Assembly: GCF_017302985.1 (NCBI RefSeq)
Contig: NZ_JAFIMU010000007.1
Span: 3,399,620-3,463,619 of the forward strand
DNA: 64,000 nt
Origin: Corallococcus macrosporus
GTDB taxonomy: Bacteria; Myxococcota; Myxococcia; Myxococcales; Myxococcaceae
Direction of reading: 5' to 3'
Shown: positions 45,004-52,979 of the stretch, one piece after another
How the letters are laid out: each line of letters begins with the position of its first letter
How positions within the stretch are numbered: the first letter of the stretch is position 1
Notes under the pieces: model-generated
What the model was told of the DNA's origin: nothing
The model's input: only the letters and a program-made list of their open reading frames with translations
Database searches by the model: none
Made by a program: the position numbers and the translations under genes

Positions 45004-46002
45004 GTGGCAGCGGAGCTTTTGAGTCCCGCCGAGGCACAGGGCGCGGCGGACGTGGCCTCCCGGCTCAAGGCCGGGCTCAACCAGGTGATGCTCGACCAGG
45101 AGACGGTCGTCGAGCAGGTCGTGACGGCGGTGCTCGCCCGGGGCCACGTGCTCCTGGAGGGCCTGCCCGGCCTGGGCAAGACGGAGCTGTGCAAGGCCCT
45201 GGCGCGGCTGTTGTCGCTGCCCTTCCGCCGCATCCAGTTCACCCCCGACCTGCTGCCCGGCGACATCACCGGCACCTACGTGCTGGAGGGCGAAGCGCGC
45301 CGCGACTTCGTCTTCCGCGAGGGCCCCCTCTTCGCGAGCCTCGTCCTCGCGGATGAGATCAACCGCTCCAGCCCGAAGACGCAGTCCGCGCTGCTGGAGG
45401 CGATGCAGGAGCGCTCGGTGACGGTGCTGGGGCAGACGCGGCCCCTGCCCGATCCGTTCTTCGTGCTCGCCACGCAGAACCCCATCGAGCTCGAAGGCAC
45501 GTATCCGCTGCCTGAGGCGCAGCTGGACCGCTTCCTCTTCCGCATCCTCGTGCCGCCCGTCGGCTCGAAGACGTTGCGCACGCTGCTCACCACGCGCGTG
45601 CGCGGCGCGCCTCCCGCGCTGGAGCCGGTGCTGGATGCGCAGGGACTGGCGCGCCTGTTCTCCGCCGTGGACCGCGTGCACCTGCCCGGCCCGGTGGCGG
45701 ACTTCATCGGCCGGCTGGTGGAGGCGTCCGACCCGCGCCAGGCCTCCGCCCCCGAGCCCGTGCGCCGCTTCGTGCGCTTCGGCGCGAGCCCCCGCGCCGC
45801 GCTGGCCCTGGCCGCCGCGGGCCGAGCGCGCGCGCTGCTCGATGGCCGCCCCAACGTGGGCTTCGACGACGTGGTGGCCGCCGCGCCCGCTGCCCTCAAC
45901 CACCGCCTGGTGCTGGCCTACGAGGCGTCGTTGGAGAAGGTGTCCGCGCCGGACGTGGTGCGCGAGCTGCTCAAGGCCACGCCCGAGGTGCCCCGTGGTT
46001 AG
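45004..46002 (+). CDS. MoxR-family AAA+ ATPase
   Basis: A 332-aa AAA+ chaperone of the MoxR family. Walker A EGLPGLGKTE (about 54-63), Walker B VLADEINRSSPKTQSALLEA (about 116-135), sensor 1 ATQNPIELEGTYPLPEAQLD (about 157-176), all in the strict MoxR form. These ATPases assist maturation of vWA-containing complexes. GTG 45004 after AAGGGGGAACGAC. It is followed by a membrane protein overlapping by 8 bp, then ABC, DUF58 and BatA/vWA genes; the MoxR-DUF58-vWA order is a well-known set linked to aerotolerance and envelope stress. Confidence 0.95.
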   Translation: MAAELLSPAEAQGAADVASRLKAGLNQVMLDQETVVEQVVTAVLARGHVLLEGLPGLGKTELCKALARLLSLPFRRIQFTPDLLPGDITGTYVLEGEARRDFVFREGPLFASLVLADEINRSSPKTQSALLEAMQERSVTVLGQTRPLPDPFFVLATQNPIELEGTYPLPEAQLDRFLFRILVPPVGSKTLRTLLTTRVRGAPPALEPVLDAQGLARLFSAVDRVHLPGPVADFIGRLVEASDPRQASAPEPVRRFVRFGASPRAALALAAAGRARALLDGRPNVGFDDVVAAAPAALNHRLVLAYEASLEKVSAPDVVRELLKATPEVPRG

Positions 46003-47809
46003 CCGCGTGTCCCTGGCCGGCGCCGTGCTGCTCGGAGCCCTGCTCTGGACGGGCCTGCCGGGTGTGCCCGGTGGAACGGTGGCGTTCGCGACCGGCCCGG
46101 CGATGGAGGAGGTGGCCGTGCCAGCGGCGGCGGTGGCGGTGCCGGCGACGGTGGAGGAGGCGCGGGAGAAGGAGCCCGAAGGCAGCGGCTACCGCGAGGT
46201 GTCGGAATCGGCGGACACCTTCCCCGACCTGGGCGACCTCAAGGCCACCGTGCGCGGGGTCACGCTGGTGCCGAACCGGGGCTACACGCCCCTCCAGGTG
46301 ACGGTGCACAACACCAGTGGCCAGCCGCGTCCGGTGCGCCTGTCCGTCCACTCGCAGGGGCGCGTCGTGGAGCGCTCGCTGCAACTGGCGCCTCGCGAGC
46401 GCACCGTCACGTGGCTCCTGCTGCCCGCGGACCTGCAGTCGGGGACGCTCCACATGGACTCGCCCGGCATGGACACCGCGGCCCACGGCTTCTACCTGGA
46501 CAGCTACCGGGGCGCGCGCGTGATGGTGCTGGGCGACGTGAAGGCCTTCGAGAAGGCGACCGGGTTGAGCCGCGCGGTGGAGAACACGGAGCCGCTTGTC
46601 GCCACGCGCTTCGTGGATCCGCACATCGCGCCGCGTGAGCTGGCCGCCTACGCGGGCTACGACGCGGTGCTGGTGGCGGCGCCGGCGGATCAGGTGCCCG
46701 ACGACGTCTGGGCGGTGCTGGAGGCGTTCGCCGTGAGCGGCGGCAAGCTGGTGCTCGACCAGCCCCCCGCGAATCCGCGCCTGCGCTTCCCGCTGCTCCA
46801 GGACGACAAGGCGGAGCTGTCGCTCTACGGTTTCGGAACCGTGCGCCAGTTCCGCGAGTGCCGGACGCGCGCGCCGGGCTGCGGCTTCGACCTGGGGGTG
46901 GACGCGGAACGGTCGCCGGCCGTGGTGGTGCCCGCGGGCCCGCCGCCCCGGTGGGAGCGCAACGACCTGCTGAGCGACGGGCGGATGCCGCTGCTCTCCA
47001 GCGCCCGCGCGCCCGTGGGCCGCTTCCTGCTGCTCATCTTCCTCTTCTCGCTCGCGGTGGGGCCCGGCGGGTGGATGCTCGCCCGGCGGAAGGGGCCGCT
47101 CGCGGTGCTCATCGCCGTGCCCTCGCTGGCGGCCCTCACGTGTCTGGGATTGGTGGCGTGGTCGGTGCTGGTGGACGGCTTCAGCGTGCACACCGCGCGC
47201 TACAGCCTCACGCTGCTGGACCGCGAGCGGGCGCGCGCGGTGACGGTGGGCCTCAACGCCTGGTACGCCAACCTCGCCGAGGACGGCGTGCGCATGCCCG
47301 CCTCCAGCGTGCTGCTGGCCCCGAAGGAGCCGGAGGATCCGCCGCGCTCGCTGGACTGGACGAACGGGCTGGCGGTGAAGAACAGCTTCCTGCCCTCGCG
47401 CAGCTACCGCGAGTGGGGCGAGGTCGCCGTGATTCCCTCTCGCGCGCGGCTGACGGTGCGCAGGTCGGGCGCCACCGTGCAGGTGCAGAACGCGCTGGGG
47501 GCGCCCCTGCGGGGCGGCACGCTGAGGCTGGACGGCTGGCTCTGGAACCTGCCGGAGATTGCGGACGGCGCGGAGGGGACGGCCACGAAGGGCATCGAGG
47601 GGACGACGGTGACCGACCTGCTGGAGTTCCAGGGCGAGCCGTCCTACCGCTTCCCGGGGGCGGTGCCCGCCCTGGCGATGCCGCTGGACGAAGGGACGTT
47701 CGTGGCGCGGCTGGGCGGGCGCGGCTTCACGCCCACGGCGGTGATGGACGTGGAGCTGGAGGCCTCGCAGCACGTGGTGCGCGGCCAGGTCGAGGAGGCA
47801 CGACGATGA
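45995..47809 (+). CDS. Large membrane protein of the MoxR/ABC cluster
   Basis: A 604-aa protein from GTG 45995, inside the end of moxR. Signal-like segment LAGAVLLGALLWTG. A beta-rich extracytoplasmic part (about 70-170, 'VTLVPNRGYTPLQVTVHNTS', an Ig-like fold by pattern), then an alpha/beta part (about 170-320: RVMVLGDVKAFEKAT, AGYDAVLVAAPADQ) recalling the class I glutamine amidotransferase-like domain found in BatA-linked proteins, then two membrane helices (about 345-365 and 370-395) and a beta-rich C-terminus. Stop overlaps the ABC ATPase start by 4 bp (ATGA). Function unknown. Last 83 bp lie within the inverted repeat. Confidence 0.7.
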   Translation: MVSRVSLAGAVLLGALLWTGLPGVPGGTVAFATGPAMEEVAVPAAAVAVPATVEEAREKEPEGSGYREVSESADTFPDLGDLKATVRGVTLVPNRGYTPLQVTVHNTSGQPRPVRLSVHSQGRVVERSLQLAPRERTVTWLLLPADLQSGTLHMDSPGMDTAAHGFYLDSYRGARVMVLGDVKAFEKATGLSRAVENTEPLVATRFVDPHIAPRELAAYAGYDAVLVAAPADQVPDDVWAVLEAFAVSGGKLVLDQPPANPRLRFPLLQDDKAELSLYGFGTVRQFRECRTRAPGCGFDLGVDAERSPAVVVPAGPPPRWERNDLLSDGRMPLLSSARAPVGRFLLLIFLFSLAVGPGGWMLARRKGPLAVLIAVPSLAALTCLGLVAWSVLVDGFSVHTARYSLTLLDRERARAVTVGLNAWYANLAEDGVRMPASSVLLAPKEPEDPPRSLDWTNGLAVKNSFLPSRSYREWGEVAVIPSRARLTVRRSGATVQVQNALGAPLRGGTLRLDGWLWNLPEIADGAEGTATKGIEGTTVTDLLEFQGEPSYRFPGAVPALAMPLDEGTFVARLGGRGFTPTAVMDVELEASQHVVRGQVEEARR

Positions 47810-48792
47810 GCCTGCTGGAGGTGAAGGGGCTGCGGCGCGACTACGGGGCGCTGCGCGCGGTGGACAACGTGTCGTTCAACCTGGAGGCCGGGAGCATCCT
47901 GGGCTTCATCGGGCCCAACGGCGCGGGCAAGAGCACCACGCTGCGCATCCTGGCCACGCTGGACGTGCCCACTTCGGGGACGGTGCTGCTGGACGGCACG
48001 TCGCTGGTGGACGCGCCGGACCGGGCCCGGCCGCTGCTGGGCTACATGCCGGACCGCTACGGCACCTACGACGACATCACCGTGAAGGAGTTCCTGGACT
48101 TCTTCGCGCGTGCGTACGGGCTGAAGGGCGCGCAGCGCAAGCAGCGCGTGGACTCGGTGATGGAGTTCACCGGGCTGGGGCCGCTGGCGGAGAAGCTCAC
48201 CACGGAGCTGTCCAAGGGCATGCGTCAGCGCGTGGCGCTGGGGCGCACGCTCTTGCACGACCCGAGGCTCCTGCTGCTGGACGAACCGGCGGACGGGTTG
48301 GATCCGCGCGCGCGCATCGAGCTGCGGGAGTTGCTGCGCGCGCTGGCGGATCAGGGCAAGGCGGTCATCATCTCCAGCCACATCCTCACGGAGCTGGCGG
48401 AGATCTGCGACAGCTGCGTCATCATCGAGCAGGGGCGCCTGCTGGCCCAGGGCAAGGTGGAGGACCTGCTGCGCCAGAGCGCGGGCCCGTCCCGTGTGAC
48501 GGAGCTGACGGTGCGGCTGGCGGCGGCGGGTGACGAGGGTGAAGCGCTGTGGGCGCGCACGGAGCGCACGCTGCTGGAGCAGCCGCGCGTGAAGGACGTG
48601 TCGCGCGAGGGCGGCGCGCTGCGCGTGCGGCTGGAACTGGAGGCGGACGCGGGGCCGGCGCAGGCGGAGGCGGCCGCGGCGGTGCTGCTGGCGGCACTGG
48701 TGGCGCAGGGGCTGCCGGTGTGCGCGTTCAGCCCGCGCGAGCGCAACCTGGAGGACGCGTTCATGACGGTGACGAAGGGGAGGGTGGCGTGA
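47806..48792 (+). CDS. ABC transporter ATPase
   Basis: A 328-aa nucleotide-binding subunit of a gliding/Nos-type (GldA/NatA-like) ABC exporter. Walker A GPNGAGKST (about 37-45), Q-loop near YMPDRYGTYDDITVKEF, ABC signature LSKGMRQRVALGRTLLHDP (about 138-156), Walker B LLLLDEPADGLDPRAR, H-loop ISSHIL. A C-terminal ~90-residue extension is typical of GldA-like subunits. ATG 47806 overlaps the preceding stop; stop overlaps the permease GTG (GTGA). Pairs with the permease directly downstream. This copy is intact, unlike the mirrored one. Confidence 0.95.
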   Translation: MSLLEVKGLRRDYGALRAVDNVSFNLEAGSILGFIGPNGAGKSTTLRILATLDVPTSGTVLLDGTSLVDAPDRARPLLGYMPDRYGTYDDITVKEFLDFFARAYGLKGAQRKQRVDSVMEFTGLGPLAEKLTTELSKGMRQRVALGRTLLHDPRLLLLDEPADGLDPRARIELRELLRALADQGKAVIISSHILTELAEICDSCVIIEQGRLLAQGKVEDLLRQSAGPSRVTELTVRLAAAGDEGEALWARTERTLLEQPRVKDVSREGGALRVRLELEADAGPAQAEAAAAVLLAALVAQGLPVCAFSPRERNLEDAFMTVTKGRVA

Positions 48793-50306
48793 GCACGCAA
48801 GCAAGTCCCGCGTCGGGCGCGGCCGAGTCCGCCCCGGGTGTCCCCGCCGTGACGTCCGACCGCTGGGAGAAGTGGGGCGACCGGCTCAACCCGCTGGTGG
48901 TGAAGGAGGTGCGGCAGGGGCTGCGCACGCGCGTGTTCTGGGTGTGCTTCGGGCTGTTGCTCGCGGCGTGCCTGGTGCTGTCGCTCATCGCGTTCGCCAA
49001 CACGCACGCCAGCACGTACACGCGCGAGGGGCGCACGTACTTCTTCTCCTTCTTCGTGTGCCTGGCGCTGGTGCACTTCGGCGTCATCCCCTTCAACGCG
49101 TACCGCTCGCTGGCGCGCGAGCGCGAGGACGAGACGTGGTCGCTGCTGCTGCTCACGGGGCTGGGGCCCCGGCGCATCCTGGGCGGCAAGGTGGCGTCGT
49201 TCCTGGTGCAGGCGGCGCTGTACGCGTCGGCGGTGGGGCCGTTCCTGCTGTTCAGCTACTTCCTCAACGGCATCGACCTGCCCACCATCCTGATGGTGCT
49301 GCTGATGGGCGGAGCGTGGATGGTGTTCCTCACGCTCGTGTCGGTGTGCGCGGCGACGCTGGCGGACAGCCGGATGGGGCGGGCCGCGGTGCGGCTGGCG
49401 CTGGTGGGCGTGCTGGTGGTGACGTTCTTCCAGACGCTGACGTTCACCTTCGTGGTGACGCAGGAGCGCGGCAGCGGGTTCTCGTTCGACCGGGACTTCT
49501 TCCTGGGGCTGGGCGCGGCGTTCTGGGCGCTCGTGTCGACCGGCTGGCTGGTGTTCGAGACGGCGGTGTCGAGGCTGTCGCTGGTGACGGAGGACTACAC
49601 GCGCCATCCCCGGCGGGCGCTGGTGGTGCAGATGGTCCTGACGTTCGTGGGGATGACGGCGGTGTGGTGGTGGCAGGGCAAGGACAACGACATCCCCGAG
49701 GTGATGGGCATGCTGGGAGGCCTGCACCTCATCTTCGCCACCCTCTTCATGGGGACGGACGTGGACGGGCAGTCGCGTCCCCTGCGCGCGGGAACTCGGG
49801 CCTGGTCGCTGCTCAAGCCCGGGGCGCTGCGCGGGTTCCGGCTGTCGGTGCTGCTGCTCGTGGGCTGGGCGGCCGGGTGCACGGTGCTGCTGTGGATGTC
49901 GGACGACTCGACGAGGACCCTGCGGATGACGATGCCGGTCATGGCGCTGGGGCTCTACGGGGTGCTGTATCTGTCGGTGGCGCTGCTGCTGGGACGGATG
50001 CCGCGCTCGGGGCGGTTCGCGTCGCCGGTGTCGGTGCGGCTGCTCTACGTCCTGGTGGGCGTGCTGGGGGCCGGGGTGCCGCCGCTGCTGGCGGTGTTCC
50101 TGGACCTGGAGGGGCGCGATGAATTGCTCAACCTGCTCAACCCGGTGCTGGGGACGCTGAACTTCGGCCGGTACGACTACAGCGACCCGAGCGGCCTGAA
50201 GATGCCGCCGGAGCTGCTGCTGTGCGTGGCGCTGGTGGCGTTCCTGGCGGCGTTCGCGGCGGACCGCGTGCTGGCGGACCGCGAGCGGCGGGTCCATCAG
50301 CGGTGA
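48789..50306 (+). CDS. ABC transporter permease
   Basis: A 505-aa integral membrane protein, twelve or so hydrophobic segments, starting RWEKWGDRLNPLVVKEVRQG after an Ala/Pro head (GTG 48789, 4-bp overlap). The first ~250 residues match the ABC-2-type permease pattern (NPLVVKEVRQGLRTRVFW, RSLAREREDETWSLLLLTGL, FLVQAALYASAVGPFLLFSY). It ends FAADRVLADRERRVHQR, then overlaps DUF58 by 4 bp. The ATPase-permease pair may export an unknown substrate or act on envelope assembly with the MoxR/BatA partners. Confidence 0.88.
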   Translation: MSTQASPASGAAESAPGVPAVTSDRWEKWGDRLNPLVVKEVRQGLRTRVFWVCFGLLLAACLVLSLIAFANTHASTYTREGRTYFFSFFVCLALVHFGVIPFNAYRSLAREREDETWSLLLLTGLGPRRILGGKVASFLVQAALYASAVGPFLLFSYFLNGIDLPTILMVLLMGGAWMVFLTLVSVCAATLADSRMGRAAVRLALVGVLVVTFFQTLTFTFVVTQERGSGFSFDRDFFLGLGAAFWALVSTGWLVFETAVSRLSLVTEDYTRHPRRALVVQMVLTFVGMTAVWWWQGKDNDIPEVMGMLGGLHLIFATLFMGTDVDGQSRPLRAGTRAWSLLKPGALRGFRLSVLLLVGWAAGCTVLLWMSDDSTRTLRMTMPVMALGLYGVLYLSVALLLGRMPRSGRFASPVSVRLLYVLVGVLGAGVPPLLAVFLDLEGRDELLNLLNPVLGTLNFGRYDYSDPSGLKMPPELLLCVALVAFLAAFAADRVLADRERRVHQR

Positions 50307-51163
50307 GCGCGAGGCTGGATGAGGCGGAGGTGGCGCGGCTGGCGCCGGGCTTGAGCCTGGCCCTGCCGCGCCTGCCGCAGCGGGGACGGGTGGGCGAGGT
50401 GCGTGCCACGTCCGCGGGCAGCGCGATGGAGCTGCACGACTTCCGCGCGTACCAGCCGGGGGATGACCTGCGGCAGCTGGACTGGAACGCGGTGGCGCGC
50501 ACGGGGGAGCTGGTGTTGCGCGTGCGCCAGGACGAGGTGTCGCCGCGCGTGGAGGTGCTGCTGGACGGCTCGCGCAGCATGGGGTTGTCGCCGCGCAAGG
50601 CGGCGGGGGCTCGGGAGGTGGCGCTGCTGACGGTGGAGGTGGGCGGGAGGCAGGGGTTGACGCCGACGCTGCTGTGGGGCGGGGAGCGGTCGGAGCGGGT
50701 GCAGGGGCCGGCGTGCCGCGCGGCGCTGCGGGGCACGGAGTTCGAGGCGCGGGATGACCTGGCGTCGGCGCTGGGACGGCTGCCGCTGTTGCGGCCGTGT
50801 GGCTTGCGGGTGGTGGTGAGTGACTTCCTCTTCGAGACGGACCTGGAGGCGCTGTGCGCCCGGCTGTCGCGAGGAGCCTCGGCGCTGTTCCTGGTGCAGG
50901 TGCTGGACGCGGAGGACCTGGAGCCCACGGGCGGTGAGGGCGCGCGGCTGGTGGACGCGGAGAGCGGCGTGGCGCTGGAGGAGTTGCTGACGGACGGAGT
51001 GCTGGCCGCCTACGCCCGCCGCTTCGCGGAGCACCAGCGCGCGCTGAGGAGCGCGGCGACGCGGGCACGCGGAACGCTGCTCACCGTGAACGCGGCGGAG
51101 GGCTTGCGAGCACAGGTCGCGGGACCGCTGCGCGCATTGTTCATCGCGGGAGGCGGGGCGTGA
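50303..51163 (+). CDS. DUF58 protein (vWA-like, BatA-system)
   Basis: A 286-aa cytoplasmic protein. Hallmarks of DUF58: MELHDFRAYQPGDDLRQLDW (about 42-61; family motif 'G...(E/H)..eyR.Y..GDd.R.idW'), then VEVLLDGSRSMGLS, whose D-x-S-x-S variant (DGSRS) is a MIDAS-like metal site. GTG 50303 sits inside the permease stop (GTGA). MoxR and DUF58 partner in assembling vWA-type complexes. The stop lies 82 bp before the BatA-like gene, in a small direct repeat. Confidence 0.92.
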   Translation: MSARLDEAEVARLAPGLSLALPRLPQRGRVGEVRATSAGSAMELHDFRAYQPGDDLRQLDWNAVARTGELVLRVRQDEVSPRVEVLLDGSRSMGLSPRKAAGAREVALLTVEVGGRQGLTPTLLWGGERSERVQGPACRAALRGTEFEARDDLASALGRLPLLRPCGLRVVVSDFLFETDLEALCARLSRGASALFLVQVLDAEDLEPTGGEGARLVDAESGVALEELLTDGVLAAYARRFAEHQRALRSAATRARGTLLTVNAAEGLRAQVAGPLRALFIAGGGA

Positions 51164-51252
51164 GCTGCGTGGCGCGTGAAGCATGGAGCACGGGCGTGCG
51201 TGAGGGCAGGCGCGCTCGCGTGCTGTGCATCGCGGGAGGCGGGGCGTGAGCT
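51142..51252 (+). repeat. 25-bp direct repeat, 86-bp period, at the DUF58-batA junction
   Basis: CATCGCGGGAGGCGGGGCGT plus GAGCT occurs at 51,142-51,166 and again at 51,228-51,252. It holds the last DUF58 codons and stop in the first copy and the ribosome site plus GTG start of the next gene in the second. It suggests a short duplication that separated two genes that once overlapped. Also present in the right arm (60,477-60,501 and 60,563-60,587). Confidence 0.85.
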
Positions 51253-52979
51253 TCGGGCTTCCCTGGGGGCTGCTGGCGCTGGGCGCGCTGGTGCCGTTGG
51301 TCGCGGCGTACTTCCTGCGCCGCCGGCAGAAGCCGGTGGTGGTGAGCGCGCTGTTCCTCTGGCGCACGCCGCGTCCTCGCGCGGAGGGCGGGCCGCGGTG
51401 GGAGCGCTTCACTCGCGAGGCGTCGCTGCTGCTGGAGGTGCTCGCCGTGCTCGCCGCCGCGCTGTATCTGGCGGACGTTCGCTTGGGCGAGACTGCTCGG
51501 CGCCGTCACCTCGTGCTGGTCGTGGATGGCAGCCTGTCCATGTCCGCTCGGACTCCGGATGGCAGGACGGTGCTGGAGCACGTGCGCACCGAGGCCGCGA
51601 AGCGCGTGGAGACCGAACGCGCGACGCACGTCACGGTGCTCGCGAGCGGTGTGTCGCCCCAGGTCATCGCTGGACCGGAGGCGGAGGCCTCGCGCGCCCT
51701 GGGCGCACTGGAGTCCTTCGAGGCTCGCGGGCCGGACCATGACGTCACGGCGTCGCTCCTCTGGGCGCAGGAGCTGGCCGGACCGGGCACGCGCGTGCAC
51801 TTCTTCACCGACGCGCCACCCTCCACGGACGCGACCGTGCCTCCCTCCGTGCGCTGGACGGCGCTGGGCCGCTCCCAGGGCAACGTGGCGCTGGTCTCCG
51901 CACAGCGGCGCGACGAAGGCGGCCGGGCCACCGTGACGCTGCGGGTGGCTCGCTTCGGCGCGGGTCCTTCGGAAATCGAAGCTCGCGTGCGCGCCGCACC
52001 GGGACCGGGCGCTCGCGAGGGCACTGAGCGCACGGAGCGCATCCCGCTGCCGGAAGAGGGCGCCGCGACGGTGCACCTCACGTTCCGCGAGGCCGGCGAC
52101 GTGGAGGTGTTCCTGCCGGACGACGCGCTCCCCGATGACGGACACGTGCGCCTGCCTCCGTCCCCCGTGATGCCGGTGGCGGTGGGGCTGACGGAGGGCC
52201 TGTCGCCCGCGTCGAAGCAGGCGCTGGAGCGCTTCCTGGCGGTGTCTCCCGACGTGGCGCATGGCACTCCCGTTCCCGGTGCGCCGGTGCTGTCCGTGGG
52301 CCCCGCGCGCGCGGAGGCCCGCGTGACGCTGGGCGCGGAAGGACCGCTGCGCACCTTCGTGGGGCCGTTCTTCATGGAGAAGGGCAGCTCGCTGATGGAC
52401 GACGTACAGCTCGCGGGCGTGCGGTGGACGGCGGGCGCGAACCCTCCGGGCCGTCCGCTGATGACCGCGGGCGAGGCCGTGCTCGTGTCGGAAGAGGAGG
52501 GCGGACGGCTGCACCTCAACGTGGACCTGGCGCGCTCCAACCTCCAGCGCACCACCGCCTGGCCCGTGCTGTTGGGCAACGTGGTGCGTGAAGCGCGGCG
52601 GCTGCGCGAAGGCTTCCCCCGACATCAGCTCAACCTGGGCGAGTCGCTCGCCGTGGTGACGGAAGCCGGGGCTCGCTACGCGCTGAAGGGGCCCTCGGGG
52701 CGCAAGCCCGTGTTCGGCGCGGGCGCGCTGAGCCTCCCAGCGCCCACCCACCCCGGCCGCTATGTGCTGGAGCGCGAGGGCCGGGACGTGGACTCGCTGG
52801 AGGTGCTGGCGCTGGATGCGCGGGAGTCGGACCTGCGCGGCCGGGGCAGTACCGACGTGCCCGCGAAGGAAGCAGGCGAGGACTCCGAAGAGACCGGCGG
52901 CCATGAGCGCGCCCGCTGGCCCCTGGTGGTGCTGCTGGCCGCGCTGCTGGCGGACTTCTACGTCACGAGGAAGGCATGA
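51246..52979 (+). CDS. BatA-like membrane protein with vWA domain
   Basis: A 577-aa protein. Residues 1-60 are the BatA N-terminal membrane region (SFGLPWGLLALGALVPLVAAY, then RRRQKPVVVSALFLW, and a second helix LLLEVLAVLAAALYLADV). A vWA domain starts with LVLVVDGSLSMSA (DGSLS MIDAS, about 89-101) and runs to about 250; a beta-rich periplasmic part follows, and a last helix WPLVVLLAALLADFYV closes the protein. GTG 51246 after GGGAGGCGGGGC. The stop overlaps the double-vWA gene by 4 bp (ATGA). BatA-type proteins work with MoxR/DUF58 in envelope stress tolerance. Confidence 0.88.
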   Translation: MSFGLPWGLLALGALVPLVAAYFLRRRQKPVVVSALFLWRTPRPRAEGGPRWERFTREASLLLEVLAVLAAALYLADVRLGETARRRHLVLVVDGSLSMSARTPDGRTVLEHVRTEAAKRVETERATHVTVLASGVSPQVIAGPEAEASRALGALESFEARGPDHDVTASLLWAQELAGPGTRVHFFTDAPPSTDATVPPSVRWTALGRSQGNVALVSAQRRDEGGRATVTLRVARFGAGPSEIEARVRAAPGPGAREGTERTERIPLPEEGAATVHLTFREAGDVEVFLPDDALPDDGHVRLPPSPVMPVAVGLTEGLSPASKQALERFLAVSPDVAHGTPVPGAPVLSVGPARAEARVTLGAEGPLRTFVGPFFMEKGSSLMDDVQLAGVRWTAGANPPGRPLMTAGEAVLVSEEEGGRLHLNVDLARSNLQRTTAWPVLLGNVVREARRLREGFPRHQLNLGESLAVVTEAGARYALKGPSGRKPVFGAGALSLPAPTHPGRYVLEREGRDVDSLEVLALDARESDLRGRGSTDVPAKEAGEDSEETGGHERARWPLVVLLAALLADFYVTRKA

